Positions 1 to 7,077 of a stretch of 9,969 bases of DNA are shown here, one piece after another. The notes under the pieces are model-generated. The model worked only from the letters and a program-made list of their open reading frames with translations, was not told the origin of the DNA and made no database searches. The stretch covers positions 1-9,969 of the forward strand of contig CACWNZ010000100.1 in NCBI GenBank assembly GCA_902762335.1, read 5' to 3'. A program made the translations under genes and the position numbers. This stretch comes from an uncultured Ruminococcus sp. (GTDB taxonomy: Bacteria; Bacillota; Clostridia; Oscillospirales; Acutalibacteraceae). Within the stretch, counting starts at the first letter, position 1, and each line of letters opens with the position of its first letter.

Positions 1-134
1 ATGCCGGAATTGATGAGAAGAAGGCTGTTGTCGTTGTTGGGTATCAGCGGGAAGCTCGGCAGTCTGAGGTGTCCCTTGCCCTCAAAAAACGACAGATAGG
101 TCTCTCTCAGCTCGTTAAGTCCTGTCCATTTCAT
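1..134 (-). CDS. alaS: Alanyl-tRNA synthetase, N-terminal 44 residues (partial)
   Basis: Reverse-strand translation from the ATG at 134 gives a protein beginning [18 protein letters not shown] and continuing with a [25 protein letters not shown] stretch and then NSG. This is the class II AlaRS N-terminus, which charges tRNA-Ala with alanine in the cytosol. The family is about 870-880 residues long, so only 5% is present; the gene runs off the left edge. The start is supported by a purine-rich AGAAGGGTG about 10 bases upstream (145-153) and by the family's usual N-terminus. It lies about 50 bases downstream of an alanine-type T-box leader and its terminator, so expression should rise when uncharged tRNA-Ala accumulates. 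The identification rests on the recognisable N-terminal sequence plus the matching riboswitch; no frameshift or stop is visible in the part present. Confidence 0.93.
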   Translation of the reverse strand, partial: MKWTGLNELRETYLSFFEGKGHLRLPSFPLIPNNDNSLLLINSG

Positions 135-181
135 TTTTTCTTTCACCCTTCTTTAACTGTTATTTGTATGTGCCGCCGTAA

Positions 182-220
182 AAAAATAATGATCCCTTCG
201 CCGTATGGGACGAAAGGATC
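182..220 (-). terminator. T-box intrinsic terminator
   Basis: On the reverse strand GATCCTTTCG (211-220) pairs with CGAAGGGATC (191-200) across a 10-base loop, with one G-T wobble, followed by ATTATTTTTT. The 5' arm directly abuts the T-box sequence, as expected for mutually exclusive terminator and antiterminator folds. Confidence 0.93.
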
Positions 221-431
221 CGTGTTACCACCCAAATTGCAGATCCGTTAAACAGACCTGCCGCTCAACAGCCATAACGCAGCCGATGCGTTGCGGTTTT
301 CCGCAAATGCTCCGAGGCAGCCCGAATATCCTGCCGTAAGGACCTCACACCGTATGACCCTCTCTCTTTGACGGCGGTATTATTCTTTTTCTCATCACAG
401 CAGCATATATTATCGCGGAGATCACTCCATA
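182..431 (-). ncRNA. T-box riboswitch leader (alanine type) of alaS
   Basis: On the reverse strand the leader carries the conserved T-box AATTTGGGTGGTAACACG (221-238), whose UGGU bulge matches a tRNA acceptor end with discriminator A, as in tRNA-Ala. Upstream are Stem I hallmarks: a GATGAG/AAAAAGAATAAT segment (about 370-400), an AGAGAG element followed by a GGTGTGAGG apical region (about 336-367), and a closing ATGCT/AGCAT helix. A GCT alanine triplet followed by G at 319-321 is the best specifier candidate. The leader begins about 7 bases after the -10 box (start near 431). It should read through in response to uncharged tRNA-Ala and terminate at the hairpin at 182-220 otherwise. The exact Stem I pairing and specifier are my reading, not a covariance-model result. 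Confidence 0.92.
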
Positions 432-437
432 TCAAAT

Positions 438-465
438 ATTATAATCATTTTTTTCCCCGTGTCAA
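438..465 (-). promoter_or_regulatory. Sigma-A promoter for the alaS T-box leader
   Basis: Reverse strand: TTGACA (460-465), a 16-base spacer, then TATAAT (438-443). Both hexamers match the consensus exactly. It fires leftward into the T-box leader and is divergent from the promoter at 560-588. Confidence 0.88.
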
Positions 466-559
466 CGGTTTGATCTGTCGAAAAAGCGGTCAAATCAAAA
501 AAATTCGCCGCTTGCTGTCCGCGTTTGCGCCCATACCGCAAAAAGTCGGTATTTCAGTG

Positions 560-588
560 TTGTTTATTGCCGTGAATTGTGGTATAAT
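560..588 (+). promoter_or_regulatory. Sigma-A promoter for the lipoprotein/protease operon
   Basis: TTGTTT (560-565), a 17-base spacer, then TATAAT (583-588) preceded by TGG, which makes an extended -10. It lies 40 bases before the lipoprotein start. An inverted repeat, ATACCG (533-538) / CGGTAT (547-552), sits just upstream of the -35 and could bind a regulator, but this is weak. The rest of the 466-559 intergenic space holds no gene I can support. Confidence 0.75.
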
Positions 589-627
589 AATAGTCCATTA
601 TCATTACAGGAAAAGGAGAAGGATGCC

Positions 628-1371
628 ATGAAAAAGCTTCTCGCAATATTGCTTTCCGCCATTACGGTGCTGCCGCTCTGCTCGTGCGCGCGGCAGGGTA
701 CGGCAGAGCAGCCCTCAGCTGCCTCCGAGGGCTCTTCATCGACAGATGACACAGAGCCCCGTTTCAACGACACTACCGACTACAGCGGCACCCTTGCCGC
801 CAGATTCGCAGACGTCGGCAGGCTCTCTGACAGAACGAAGAAAAACGCCGTAGATATTATCAACGGAGACTCCTTTTTTATTGACGTAAACGGCACTCTC
901 GCGCTGCCCGGCGGGATCGCTATGGAATTCGGCGCGGCAGCCGCAAGAGACGGCAGCAGGCTCTATCTGCGCACAAACGCCTTAGGAAAGGAAAGTCTTG
1001 TCATAAGAAACGACAGCGGCGTTTACGGCGTAGATACCGAAACGAACGAAGCTGTCGCTTTAAGCGGCGAGCTCAGCCCCTTTTACGGCAACGAGGTAAT
1101 AAGCAACGCGATGTCGCTGCTCGGGAGCATTTTCGGACAGGACGAGCTGAGCTTCGTTAAGGGAGGCTCCGAGAAATACGAGGGCTCCGTTCTCAGCCTT
1201 GAGGAATACAAAGCCGGAGACACCACGATAAAGCTCTATTACGACGGCGGCTCACTGAAATACGCCTGCGCCGAAAACGGCGGCGCAGTCTCAGAAATAA
1301 AGATAAACGCTCTCTCGGCGGAGCCCGACCCGGCGCTTTTCGTACTGCCCGCAGACACTGCGGAGGAATGA
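628..1371 (+). CDS. Secreted lipoprotein of unknown function
   Basis: The 247-residue protein begins MKKLLAILLSAITVLPLCSC. This is a lipoprotein signal peptide with a KK n-region, a hydrophobic core and a lipobox-like LCSC, putting the lipidated Cys at residue 20. A Ser/Thr/Glu/Ala-rich, probably disordered linker follows (about 21-45), then an acidic soluble domain of about 200 residues without further membrane segments. That domain has alternating strands (for example DSFFIDVNGTLAL, TTIKLYYDGGSLKYACAENG), which loosely recalls LolA/LppX-type lipid-binding beta folds; I do not claim membership. The start is set by AAGGAG at 613-618, 9 bases before ATG 628. The longer reading from 577 is rejected because it would begin at the -10 box and place the signal peptide internally. 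It should be anchored to the outer face of the membrane. The gene is first in an operon, 55 bases before a fused AAA+ protease, suggesting a linked envelope role (inference). Confidence 0.85.
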   Translation: MKKLLAILLSAITVLPLCSCARQGTAEQPSAASEGSSSTDDTEPRFNDTTDYSGTLAARFADVGRLSDRTKKNAVDIINGDSFFIDVNGTLALPGGIAMEFGAAAARDGSRLYLRTNALGKESLVIRNDSGVYGVDTETNEAVALSGELSPFYGNEVISNAMSLLGSIFGQDELSFVKGGSEKYEGSVLSLEEYKAGDTTIKLYYDGGSLKYACAENGGAVSEIKINALSAEPDPALFVLPADTAEE

Positions 1372-1426
1372 CCCGCAACAGGAACGCAAGGAAAATCAAC
1401 TGACGGAAAAGGAAGGAGAGGTAAAT

Positions 1427-4400
1427 ATGATATACGGATACAGAGGCATGAGATTCGACAAACAGCTTGAGACTATATGCAGAGAGTACAGCCGCATTAT
1501 GATGCTCGGGGGAAGCAAGCTTACCGCAGAAAAGGTCCTTGCCGCAATTTTATACGACTGCGCAGACCACCCGACCTATCTTGACGCCCTTGATACAGCC
1601 TATAAGCCTCTCACGGATATTACGGGCAAGGACGTTCGTCTTATCAGGATAATAGCCGACAAGCTGACCGAGCTGATAAAGGAGGACGCCTGCTCTACAA
1701 AGGCTATTCTTTACAAGACCCTCAGAATGGAGGAACTGCTGCACCTCAGCAGAGTAACCGACACCGCAACCATATCTACCGAGGATATTCTTACGGTAGT
1801 GTTCAAAACACCGTCTGATATGATAAACGAGGCTATAGCATCAGGCAAGACCTCTCTCCTCGGCAGCTCGGACCCCACGGAAAGATTCAGAAACAAGAGC
1901 ATAAAGGAGCTTATGACACTCTTTACACGCTCCAAAACGGGCATAGCAGCCCTCACCTATACCGCGCAGAAGCTCGGGTCCAGCCTTAAGGAGAGGATCA
2001 TAGGACAGAATCACGCGATAGACGTTTTCTGCGCAGGCTTCTTCAACGCCTTTATCAAGGAGCTCACCTATGCCGACAACGACAAGCCTGCGGCTACGTT
2101 CCTTTTTACGGGACCTCCCGGAGTGGGCAAGACCTATCTTGCGCAGAATGCCGCCGATATTCTCGGACTGCCGTTTGCAAGGTTTGACATGAGCGAATTT
2201 GCGGACGATGAATCCAACCTCTCGTTCATAGGCTCAAACAAGGTATACAAACAGTCGGCGCCCGGCTTTGTGACGGATTTTGTAAAGAAAAACCCGAGAT
2301 GCGTGATACTCTTTGATGAGATAGAAAAGGCGCACCCCGTAATAATCCGTCTGTTCCTGCAGATGCTCGATGCAGGCAGGCTCAAGGACACCTTCTATGA
2401 CGAGGAGATATCCTTCTCCGAGGCGATAATAATAATGACCACCAACGCGGGCAGAAATCTCTATGCGGGTACGGACCGCAGGGATTTCTCGGGTATCTCA
2501 AAAAAGGTCATTCTCAACGCCCTTATGAGCGACTGCGACCAGGTCACCGGCAGACACTTCTTTCCGCCCGAGATATGCTCGCGTTTTGCATCGGGCAACG
2601 TAATAATGTTCAACCCCCTTACCGCCTACGACCTGCGCAGCATAGTAAAGCAGGAGATACAGAAGCAGAAGAAGCTTTACAGCGGCTCGTTCGGCATAGA
2701 CTTTGAGACGGACAGTGACCTTTACTCCACGCTGCTGTTTGCCGAGGGCGGCAAGGCGGATGCAAGAACGGTCACCGCAAGAGCAAAGTCGTTTTTCAGC
2801 AAAGAGATATACGAGCTTGCAAAGATAATCACCTCAAGCAGGGTACACAAGCACGTTGAGAATCTTTCCAGAATAGAGATAAGAGTAGAGATACCCGAGG
2901 ACAACGAGCAGATAACCGACCTCTATAAGATCCCCGAGAGACCCTCTATACTTCTTTATGCGGACGAAAAGACCCACAAGGCTCTCAAGGGACTTGAAAA
3001 GAGCTTTGACCTTATCTGTGTGGACAACATAAAGGCGGCCGAAAAGGTGCTCAACACACGGGACGTCATGATGATACTTGCCGACCCGCTCAATCAGATA
3101 AGAGAAGCGCCCCCCGCCGACCGCTTTATTCTGAATATCAAGCACGTCGACTCGGTCACCAGGGATTTTCTCAGCCTTGCATACGAAAAATACGGCGAGA
3201 TACCCGTATACATAATAGAGTGCCGCGATATCCTCTACAGCAACGAGGAGATAGCCTCCTACTCTGAGATAGGCGTAAAGGCAGCGCTCAATTTCAACGC
3301 GCTTTTCAAGCCGAAGGAATACGAAAAGAATGCCGGGGATATTTCCGCAATGCTCATGTCGCTGTGCAGGGACATACAGGGACAGAGAAGCATAAACAGG
3401 CTCGCATCATCGGGCAAGGTGCTCTCCTACGAGACCTCTCAGCTCATGCCCGAGGAGACGACCGCCGTTATAAGCCTGTTCGATCTTAAGATAACCACCG
3501 CCATAGATGCCGAGGATATGAACAAGCTGATGTCCTCCGCCACAAGACCCGATACCACCTTCAGCGACGTAATCGGCGCCGAGGACGCCAAAAAGGAGCT
3601 TTCATTTTTTGTCGAATACCTCAAAAATCCGAGGCGCTTCGTAGGCACGGGACTCAAGCCGCCCAAGGGCGTGCTGCTCTACGGACCTCCCGGAACGGGC
3701 AAAACGATGCTTGCAAAGGCAATGGCGGGCGAGGCGGATACGGCGTTCCTGCCGATAGAGGGCAACCGCTTTTTGCAGAAATACGTCGGCGAGGGCTCTA
3801 AGATGATACACGAGCTGTTTACCGCGGCAAGAAAATACGCCCCCGCGATAATCTTTATAGACGAGATAGATACCATAGGAAAGACCCGCACGGGCATAAG
3901 CGACGGCAATGAACACGCCGACGTGCTCACCGCCCTGCTCACCGAAATGGACGGCTTTGAGGACAGCACCACAAAGCCCGTTTTCGTGCTTGCCGCCACC
4001 AACTACGGCGTAGGCGAAAACAGCATGAAGACGATAGACTCCGCCCTTGCAAGAAGATTTGACAGAAGGATACTGATAGACCTGCCCACACGCGACGACA
4101 GACTCGCCTTTCTTGAGATGAAGACCAAGGCGACACCCGCTATCAAGATACCTCGCTCCGCCCTTGAAAACCTCGCCGTAAGATCTGTCGGCATGAGCCT
4201 TGCGGATCTTGAGCAGGTGCTTGAGCTTTCAAAGAGAACTGCCGTAAGGAAGAACAAGCTCAAGGTAAACGAGGCGGTACTCAACGAGGCGTTTGAGCTG
4301 TTCAAGAGCGGCGAGGAGAAAAAGTGGGACGAGGCAATGCTTGAGAGAGTGGCGCGCCACGAGGCGGGACACACCCTGATAAGCCTTCTCAGCGGCGAAA

Positions 4401-4870
4401 AGCCCTCATACGTCACCATTACCTCCCGCGCCGATCACGGCGGCTATATGCAGCACGGCGACAGCTCCGAGAAGCTCCTCTACACGCGCAGAGAGCTGCT
4501 TGACCTGATACGAGTATCTCTGGGCGGAAGGGCGGCAGAGATAGTCTACTACGGCGAAGAGGACGGAATATCCACGGGAGCCTCTTCGGACATTGCCGGC
4601 GCGACAAAAACAGCCGAGCGAATGATATGCCGCTACGGCATGAGCGGCGAGCACGGCATGGCGTACAGAGAGCCCGACGGCAAAACCGGCGAGCTGATCT
4701 GCGACGAGATAAACGCGATCCTCGAAAAGCAGCTCAGACTTGCTATAGAGCAGCTTACAGCCCATAAAGACGAGCTTGACAGGCTCGTTGATGAGCTGAT
4801 AAAGAAAAACCACCTTACCGACAGTGAGCTGACGGAGCTCCTCCGCGACATACGCATATCTGATAACTGA
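1427..4870 (+). CDS. Fused Clp-type AAA+ / receiver-like / FtsH AAA-M41 metalloprotease
   Basis: The protein has 1147 residues. Residues 1-170 are helical and loosely Clp-N-like. A Clp-family AAA+ module follows with Walker A GPPGVGKT (229-236), Walker B VILFDE (293-298), an arginine finger in EICSRF (R386) and a degenerate Clp small domain (to about 475). Residues about 505-655 look receiver-like. Then comes an FtsH-type AAA module: Walker A GPPGTGKT (753-760), pore motif YVG (786-788), Walker B IIFIDE (808-813), and a second-region-of-homology RRFDRR (R877, R880). The M41 domain has HEAGH (978-982) and a third-ligand aspartate in ASSD (D1055), so the zinc site looks intact. Expected role: ATP-driven unfolding and proteolysis. 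Unlike true FtsH (about 600-700 residues), no N-terminal transmembrane helices are visible, so it is probably cytosolic or held by a partner. Start: AAGGAG at 1413-1418, 8 bases upstream. It is co-transcribed with the lipoprotein 55 bases upstream and followed by a strong terminator. Domain calls are confident; substrate and role are unknown. Confidence 0.92.
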   Translation: MIYGYRGMRFDKQLETICREYSRIMMLGGSKLTAEKVLAAILYDCADHPTYLDALDTAYKPLTDITGKDVRLIRIIADKLTELIKEDACSTKAILYKTLRMEELLHLSRVTDTATISTEDILTVVFKTPSDMINEAIASGKTSLLGSSDPTERFRNKSIKELMTLFTRSKTGIAALTYTAQKLGSSLKERIIGQNHAIDVFCAGFFNAFIKELTYADNDKPAATFLFTGPPGVGKTYLAQNAADILGLPFARFDMSEFADDESNLSFIGSNKVYKQSAPGFVTDFVKKNPRCVILFDEIEKAHPVIIRLFLQMLDAGRLKDTFYDEEISFSEAIIIMTTNAGRNLYAGTDRRDFSGISKKVILNALMSDCDQVTGRHFFPPEICSRFASGNVIMFNPLTAYDLRSIVKQEIQKQKKLYSGSFGIDFETDSDLYSTLLFAEGGKADARTVTARAKSFFSKEIYELAKIITSSRVHKHVENLSRIEIRVEIPEDNEQITDLYKIPERPSILLYADEKTHKALKGLEKSFDLICVDNIKAAEKVLNTRDVMMILADPLNQIREAPPADRFILNIKHVDSVTRDFLSLAYEKYGEIPVYIIECRDILYSNEEIASYSEIGVKAALNFNALFKPKEYEKNAGDISAMLMSLCRDIQGQRSINRLASSGKVLSYETSQLMPEETTAVISLFDLKITTAIDAEDMNKLMSSATRPDTTFSDVIGAEDAKKELSFFVEYLKNPRRFVGTGLKPPKGVLLYGPPGTGKTMLAKAMAGEADTAFLPIEGNRFLQKYVGEGSKMIHELFTAARKYAPAIIFIDEIDTIGKTRTGISDGNEHADVLTALLTEMDGFEDSTTKPVFVLAATNYGVGENSMKTIDSALARRFDRRILIDLPTRDDRLAFLEMKTKATPAIKIPRSALENLAVRSVGMSLADLEQVLELSKRTAVRKNKLKVNEAVLNEAFELFKSGEEKKWDEAMLERVARHEAGHTLISLLSGEKPSYVTITSRADHGGYMQHGDSSEKLLYTRRELLDLIRVSLGGRAAEIVYYGEEDGISTGASSDIAGATKTAERMICRYGMSGEHGMAYREPDGKTGELICDEINAILEKQLRLAIEQLTAHKDELDRLVDELIKKNHLTDSELTELLRDIRISDN

Positions 4871-4881
4871 ACAGACCACAG

Positions 4882-4922
4882 AAAAAAGCTTCACCTGCCA
4901 AACGACAGGCGAAGCTTTTTTT
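4882..4922. terminator. Bidirectional intrinsic terminator between convergent genes
   Basis: AAAAAAGCTTC (4882-4892) pairs with GAAGCTTTTTT (4911-4921), with an inner CCTG/CAGG helix and an 8-base loop. A T-run follows on the plus strand and an equivalent run (complement of 4882-4887) on the minus strand. It ends both the protease operon and the endolysin-terminated phage cassette. Confidence 0.92.
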
Positions 4923-4925
4923 ATT

Positions 4926-5930
4926 TTACTGCATAAGCTCGTTTACTCTTTTCTGTACGGCGGCATAGTCATAGCCGCTCTCGGTAAGCAGGCGGACTCG
5001 CTCATCACCGTTGCCCCATGCTCCCCTTATCACCTCAAGGGCAAGCTCGTCAACGGTCTTTTTTCCGGTAATTCTTGTATAGGTCAGGGAGACCCAGCCC
5101 GTTATACCGCCGTATGAGGTAAGACCCCATTCATGACCGCCGCCCGACGTTCTTCTCGTTATGTGCAGCTTTGCGCCGTATGGCACTGCGCCGATGATCT
5201 CGTACGCCGTGCTTGCTCCTCTGCGGATATTCACGCCGTCCTCTGAGGTCACGACTACGTTGCTGTCGTCCTTCACTGACGAGTACAGCTGACCTATCTC
5301 ATCGGATCTCCGACCCGCAGAGGCGGCGAACAGTCCCTTATCATAGCACACGTCGGTATCGACAAAGCCCCTGATACCGTCTTTCCTGCCGTTCCAGCTG
5401 TCCTGCCACAATACGATATTGTCATACCGTTTCGGGATGCTCTCGTCCGCGTAGGGCGCTGCGAGCCACAGCGGGTATTTCTTCAGCCTTTTGTAGTCGG
5501 TCTTGTTGTTCATCCAATTCTGATTGATATACAGAACGGGAATATATCCCGCAGCCTTTACGCTCTCAAGAAACGTCTCACAGCAGGCTGTCCAATCGGG
5601 GGAAATACCCGTTTCCCGCGCATAGCGCTCTGTATCCTCCTCGATATCGAGGGCTATCGCCCTTATCTGAGGATACTGCCCCGCAAGTCTGAGCGCATGA
5701 GCAGCCTCGTCCTTTGCGGTCTTTTCGTCGGTAAAATACGCGAAATGATAGATCATAAAGGGTATGCCGTTTTTTATGCAGCCGTCGGCATTGTTATCGA
5801 ACTGTCTGTCCGTCTGTTCGGGTATGTCAGACCCGTAGGAGCTTCTGATGATCGCAAATTCCACACCCGCCGCCTTTGCCGCCGACCAATCGATGACTCC
5901 GTTCGCGTTTGATACGTCTATTCCTCTCAT
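4926..5930 (-). CDS. Phage-type endolysin: GH25 muramidase, SH3, Cpl-7 repeat
   Basis: The 334-residue protein opens MRGIDVSNANGVIDW, the start of a GH25 (Chalaropsis-type) N-acetylmuramidase, which cleaves the MurNAc-GlcNAc bond in peptidoglycan. Active-site acids are recognisable: D5 in GIDVS and the DxE pair D95/E97 in IALDIEED. The catalytic domain spans about 1-205. A bacterial SH3 wall-binding domain follows (about 224-288, with DGVNIRRGAS and GWVSL). One Cpl-7 (CW_7) repeat closes the protein (about 289-334), with VDELALEVIRGAWGNG and GYDYAAVQKRVN, nearly the family consensus. It has no signal peptide, so export should depend on the holin directly upstream. The start is fixed by an ATGA overlap with the holin stop (5927-5930) and by GGAAGGAG upstream. 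An upstream extension to 6029 reads through the holin gene out of frame and is rejected. It is the last gene of the cassette, before the shared terminator. Confidence 0.95.
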   Translation of the reverse strand: MRGIDVSNANGVIDWSAAKAAGVEFAIIRSSYGSDIPEQTDRQFDNNADGCIKNGIPFMIYHFAYFTDEKTAKDEAAHALRLAGQYPQIRAIALDIEEDTERYARETGISPDWTACCETFLESVKAAGYIPVLYINQNWMNNKTDYKRLKKYPLWLAAPYADESIPKRYDNIVLWQDSWNGRKDGIRGFVDTDVCYDKGLFAASAGRRSDEIGQLYSSVKDDSNVVVTSEDGVNIRRGASTAYEIIGAVPYGAKLHITRRTSGGGHEWGLTSYGGITGWVSLTYTRITGKKTVDELALEVIRGAWGNGDERVRLLTESGYDYAAVQKRVNELMQ

Positions 5931-6142
5931 TCGTTTTCGTCTCCTTCCTTCACCTCGGGCAGTCCCGCCAATGACGTGAGCACAGACAGCACCGCCGCCG
6001 TCAACGACGTGTAGAATACAGCTGCCCAATCCGCGCCGCCCGATGCTCCCGCAACGCCTATTGCTGCGGCTGCCGTCTGCGCAAGGGTCTTAAGCGCCCT
6101 TACGGCGGCAGCTCTGAGCCAGCGTTTAGTTTTTTCCTTCAT
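5927..6142 (-). CDS. Phage holin, r1t-like
   Basis: This is a 71-residue membrane protein. It has a basic N-terminus, MKEKTKRWLRAAAVRALKTL, then AQTAAAAIGVAGASGGADW, a second hydrophobic segment (WAAVFYTSLTAAVLSVLTSLAG) and an acidic tail, EVKEGDENE. The ERAxKTxAQ-like motif, two short helices and a charged tail match the r1t-type holin family. Such holins permeabilise the cytoplasmic membrane at a set time and release the endolysin. The start at ATG 6142 is supported by AGGAGG at 6149-6154, 6 bases upstream; a TTG at 6157 overlaps that site and is rejected. The 5' end overlaps the preceding accessory gene by 17 bases and the 3' end overlaps the endolysin by ATGA, so translation is likely coupled. 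Family assignment is by motif recognition only. Confidence 0.85.
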   Translation of the reverse strand: MKEKTKRWLRAAAVRALKTLAQTAAAAIGVAGASGGADWAAVFYTSLTAAVLSVLTSLAGLPEVKEGDENE

Positions 6143-6380
6143 TTCTTTCCTCCTCAAGTGCCTTTAGCCTGCTGTCGGCGGAGCGCACCCGCTCGTCATT
6201 CAGATTCATTCTGTCCTCAAGCAGATACATTCTGTCAACAAGGCTGTTGTGCTTTTCGACCTTGCGCTCTAATTCCTTAAGTCTGTATTCGGTGAGCTTA
6301 GAGCTGGTTATTATGCCCGCAAAGGTGCCGATAAGTGAGCCCGCAAAGGCTATGAGGGCGCTTATCAATGCCGTATCCAC
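6126..6380 (-). CDS. Small TM plus coiled-coil lysis accessory protein (XhlA-like position)
   Basis: The 84-residue protein has a single N-terminal membrane helix, MDTALISALIAFAGSLIGTF (about 4-26), followed by a highly charged coiled coil to the C-terminus (LKELERKVEKHN, RMYLLEDRMN, RLKALEEERNEG). Small TM/coiled-coil proteins next to holins include the XhlA haemolysin family of PBSX-like phages, which works with a holin in lysis. In XhlA the membrane segment is usually C-terminal, whereas here it is N-terminal, so I assign only a positional analogue. The start is GTG at 6378-6380, with GGAGGTG about 5 bases upstream lying inside the last codons of the preceding reading frame, whose stop is only 1 base away. 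This implies tight translational coupling. It could alternatively be a spanin-like or holin-regulating protein. Confidence 0.8.
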   Translation of the reverse strand: MDTALISALIAFAGSLIGTFAGIITSSKLTEYRLKELERKVEKHNSLVDRMYLLEDRMNLNDERVRSADSRLKALEEERNEGKN

Positions 6381-6381
6381 G

Positions 6382-7064
6382 CTACACCTCCATTATCGTA
6401 TGACCGTCAAGCGCATAATAATTCCTCGACGATACCGTTATGACCGTATCGGGTGTGACCGTCGTAATATCATACATACCCTCGGCCGTCGTCGGAGCAT
6501 AAACACCGAGGAATGTTCCCTCAAAGCTTTCTGGCGTTGTGCATACGCCTTTATCAGTAAATGTCAGCTTATCAGTCCCTTCTTCGAAGTCAGCCAGGAA
6601 AGGAACGTTGCCACGGCTATGCCGTAGCAGGTGTTATTGCCGTCTGCTATAACGGTACACGAGATCTCGGGCGAATACATTTCGTTCAGGAACGAATACA
6701 GCGAAAGATTTATAACGCTGTCATTCGCCTGCACGGCGTACTTATAGCTCCTCTTCATCTGCTGCGATGCCGCTATGGGATTATTGGCAAAGTAAAGCAT
6801 ACCCGTAACTATGCCGTTCCAGTCCGTGACGCTGTAGCAATAATCCGTATACTCAAGCTGACTTATCCTTTCAAATCTGAGGGTGCAGATACCCGCTATG
6901 CTTATCTCAAAGCAGGGTCTTGCTGAAGAGTTTTCAAACTGCGACTCAAGGTCGGCTGTAAGACAGCTTATCCTGTTGTCTGCTTCCGTGAGCGATGAGA
7001 TAAAATCCGAAATAAAGGCGTATTCCGTTGAATATCTTGATATTATCCTTCTGATAAAGCTCAT
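6382..7064 (-). pseudogene. Phage cassette protein of unknown function, apparent 1-base frameshift
   Basis: I do not recognise the family. Reading from ATG 7064 (AGGAGG at 7071-7076, 6 bases upstream) gives 166 residues ending at a TGA at 6564-6566. The last residues in that frame, SWLTSKKGLIS, look out of character. In the -1 frame an open stretch runs from 6633 to a TAG at 6382-6384, reading LADFEEGTDKLTFTDKG, then SFEGTFLGVYAPTTAEGMYD, and ending LDGHTIMEV. This is acidic, strand-like and phage-structural in character, and it stops 1 base before the next gene, whose ribosome-binding site it contains. The two parts together would make about 227 residues. The shift most simply lies at 6597-6603, where CCTTTCC would read ...TFLFLADF if it had one more T. 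It could be a real mutation or an assembly error. Placement between tail and lysis genes suggests a tail-associated or structural accessory protein. Confidence 0.7.
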
Positions 7065-7077
7065 TGTTTTCCTCCTT

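Noticed and set aside
69..251. Plus-strand 60-residue ORF at the left edge
   Set aside because: It lies antisense to the alaS start and the T-box terminator, has no RBS, and its sequence is explained by those features.
577..627. Longer start for the lipoprotein
   Set aside because: It would begin within the promoter -10 region and bury a clear lipoprotein signal peptide; ATG 628 has a strong RBS.
368..631. Plus-strand 87-residue ORF before the lipoprotein
   Set aside because: It covers the T-box Stem I and both divergent promoters, and lacks a ribosome-binding site.
1427..4870. Ordinary ftsH
   Set aside because: There are no N-terminal membrane helices, the protein is nearly twice the usual length, and a second AAA+ module is present.
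5931..6029. N-terminal extension of the endolysin
   Set aside because: It reads the holin gene out of frame and has an implausible sequence; the ATGA overlap start at 5930 has a good RBS and the GH25 N-terminus.
6564..6640. Programmed -1 ribosomal frameshift, as in tail-assembly chaperones
   Set aside because: There is no canonical slippery heptamer in frame, and the gene is not next to a tape-measure gene; a simple 1-base indel explains it better.
6247..6926. Plus-strand ORFs at 6247-6627 and 6561-6926
   Set aside because: They are antisense to the lysis accessory and unknown cassette genes, without RBS or recognisable content.
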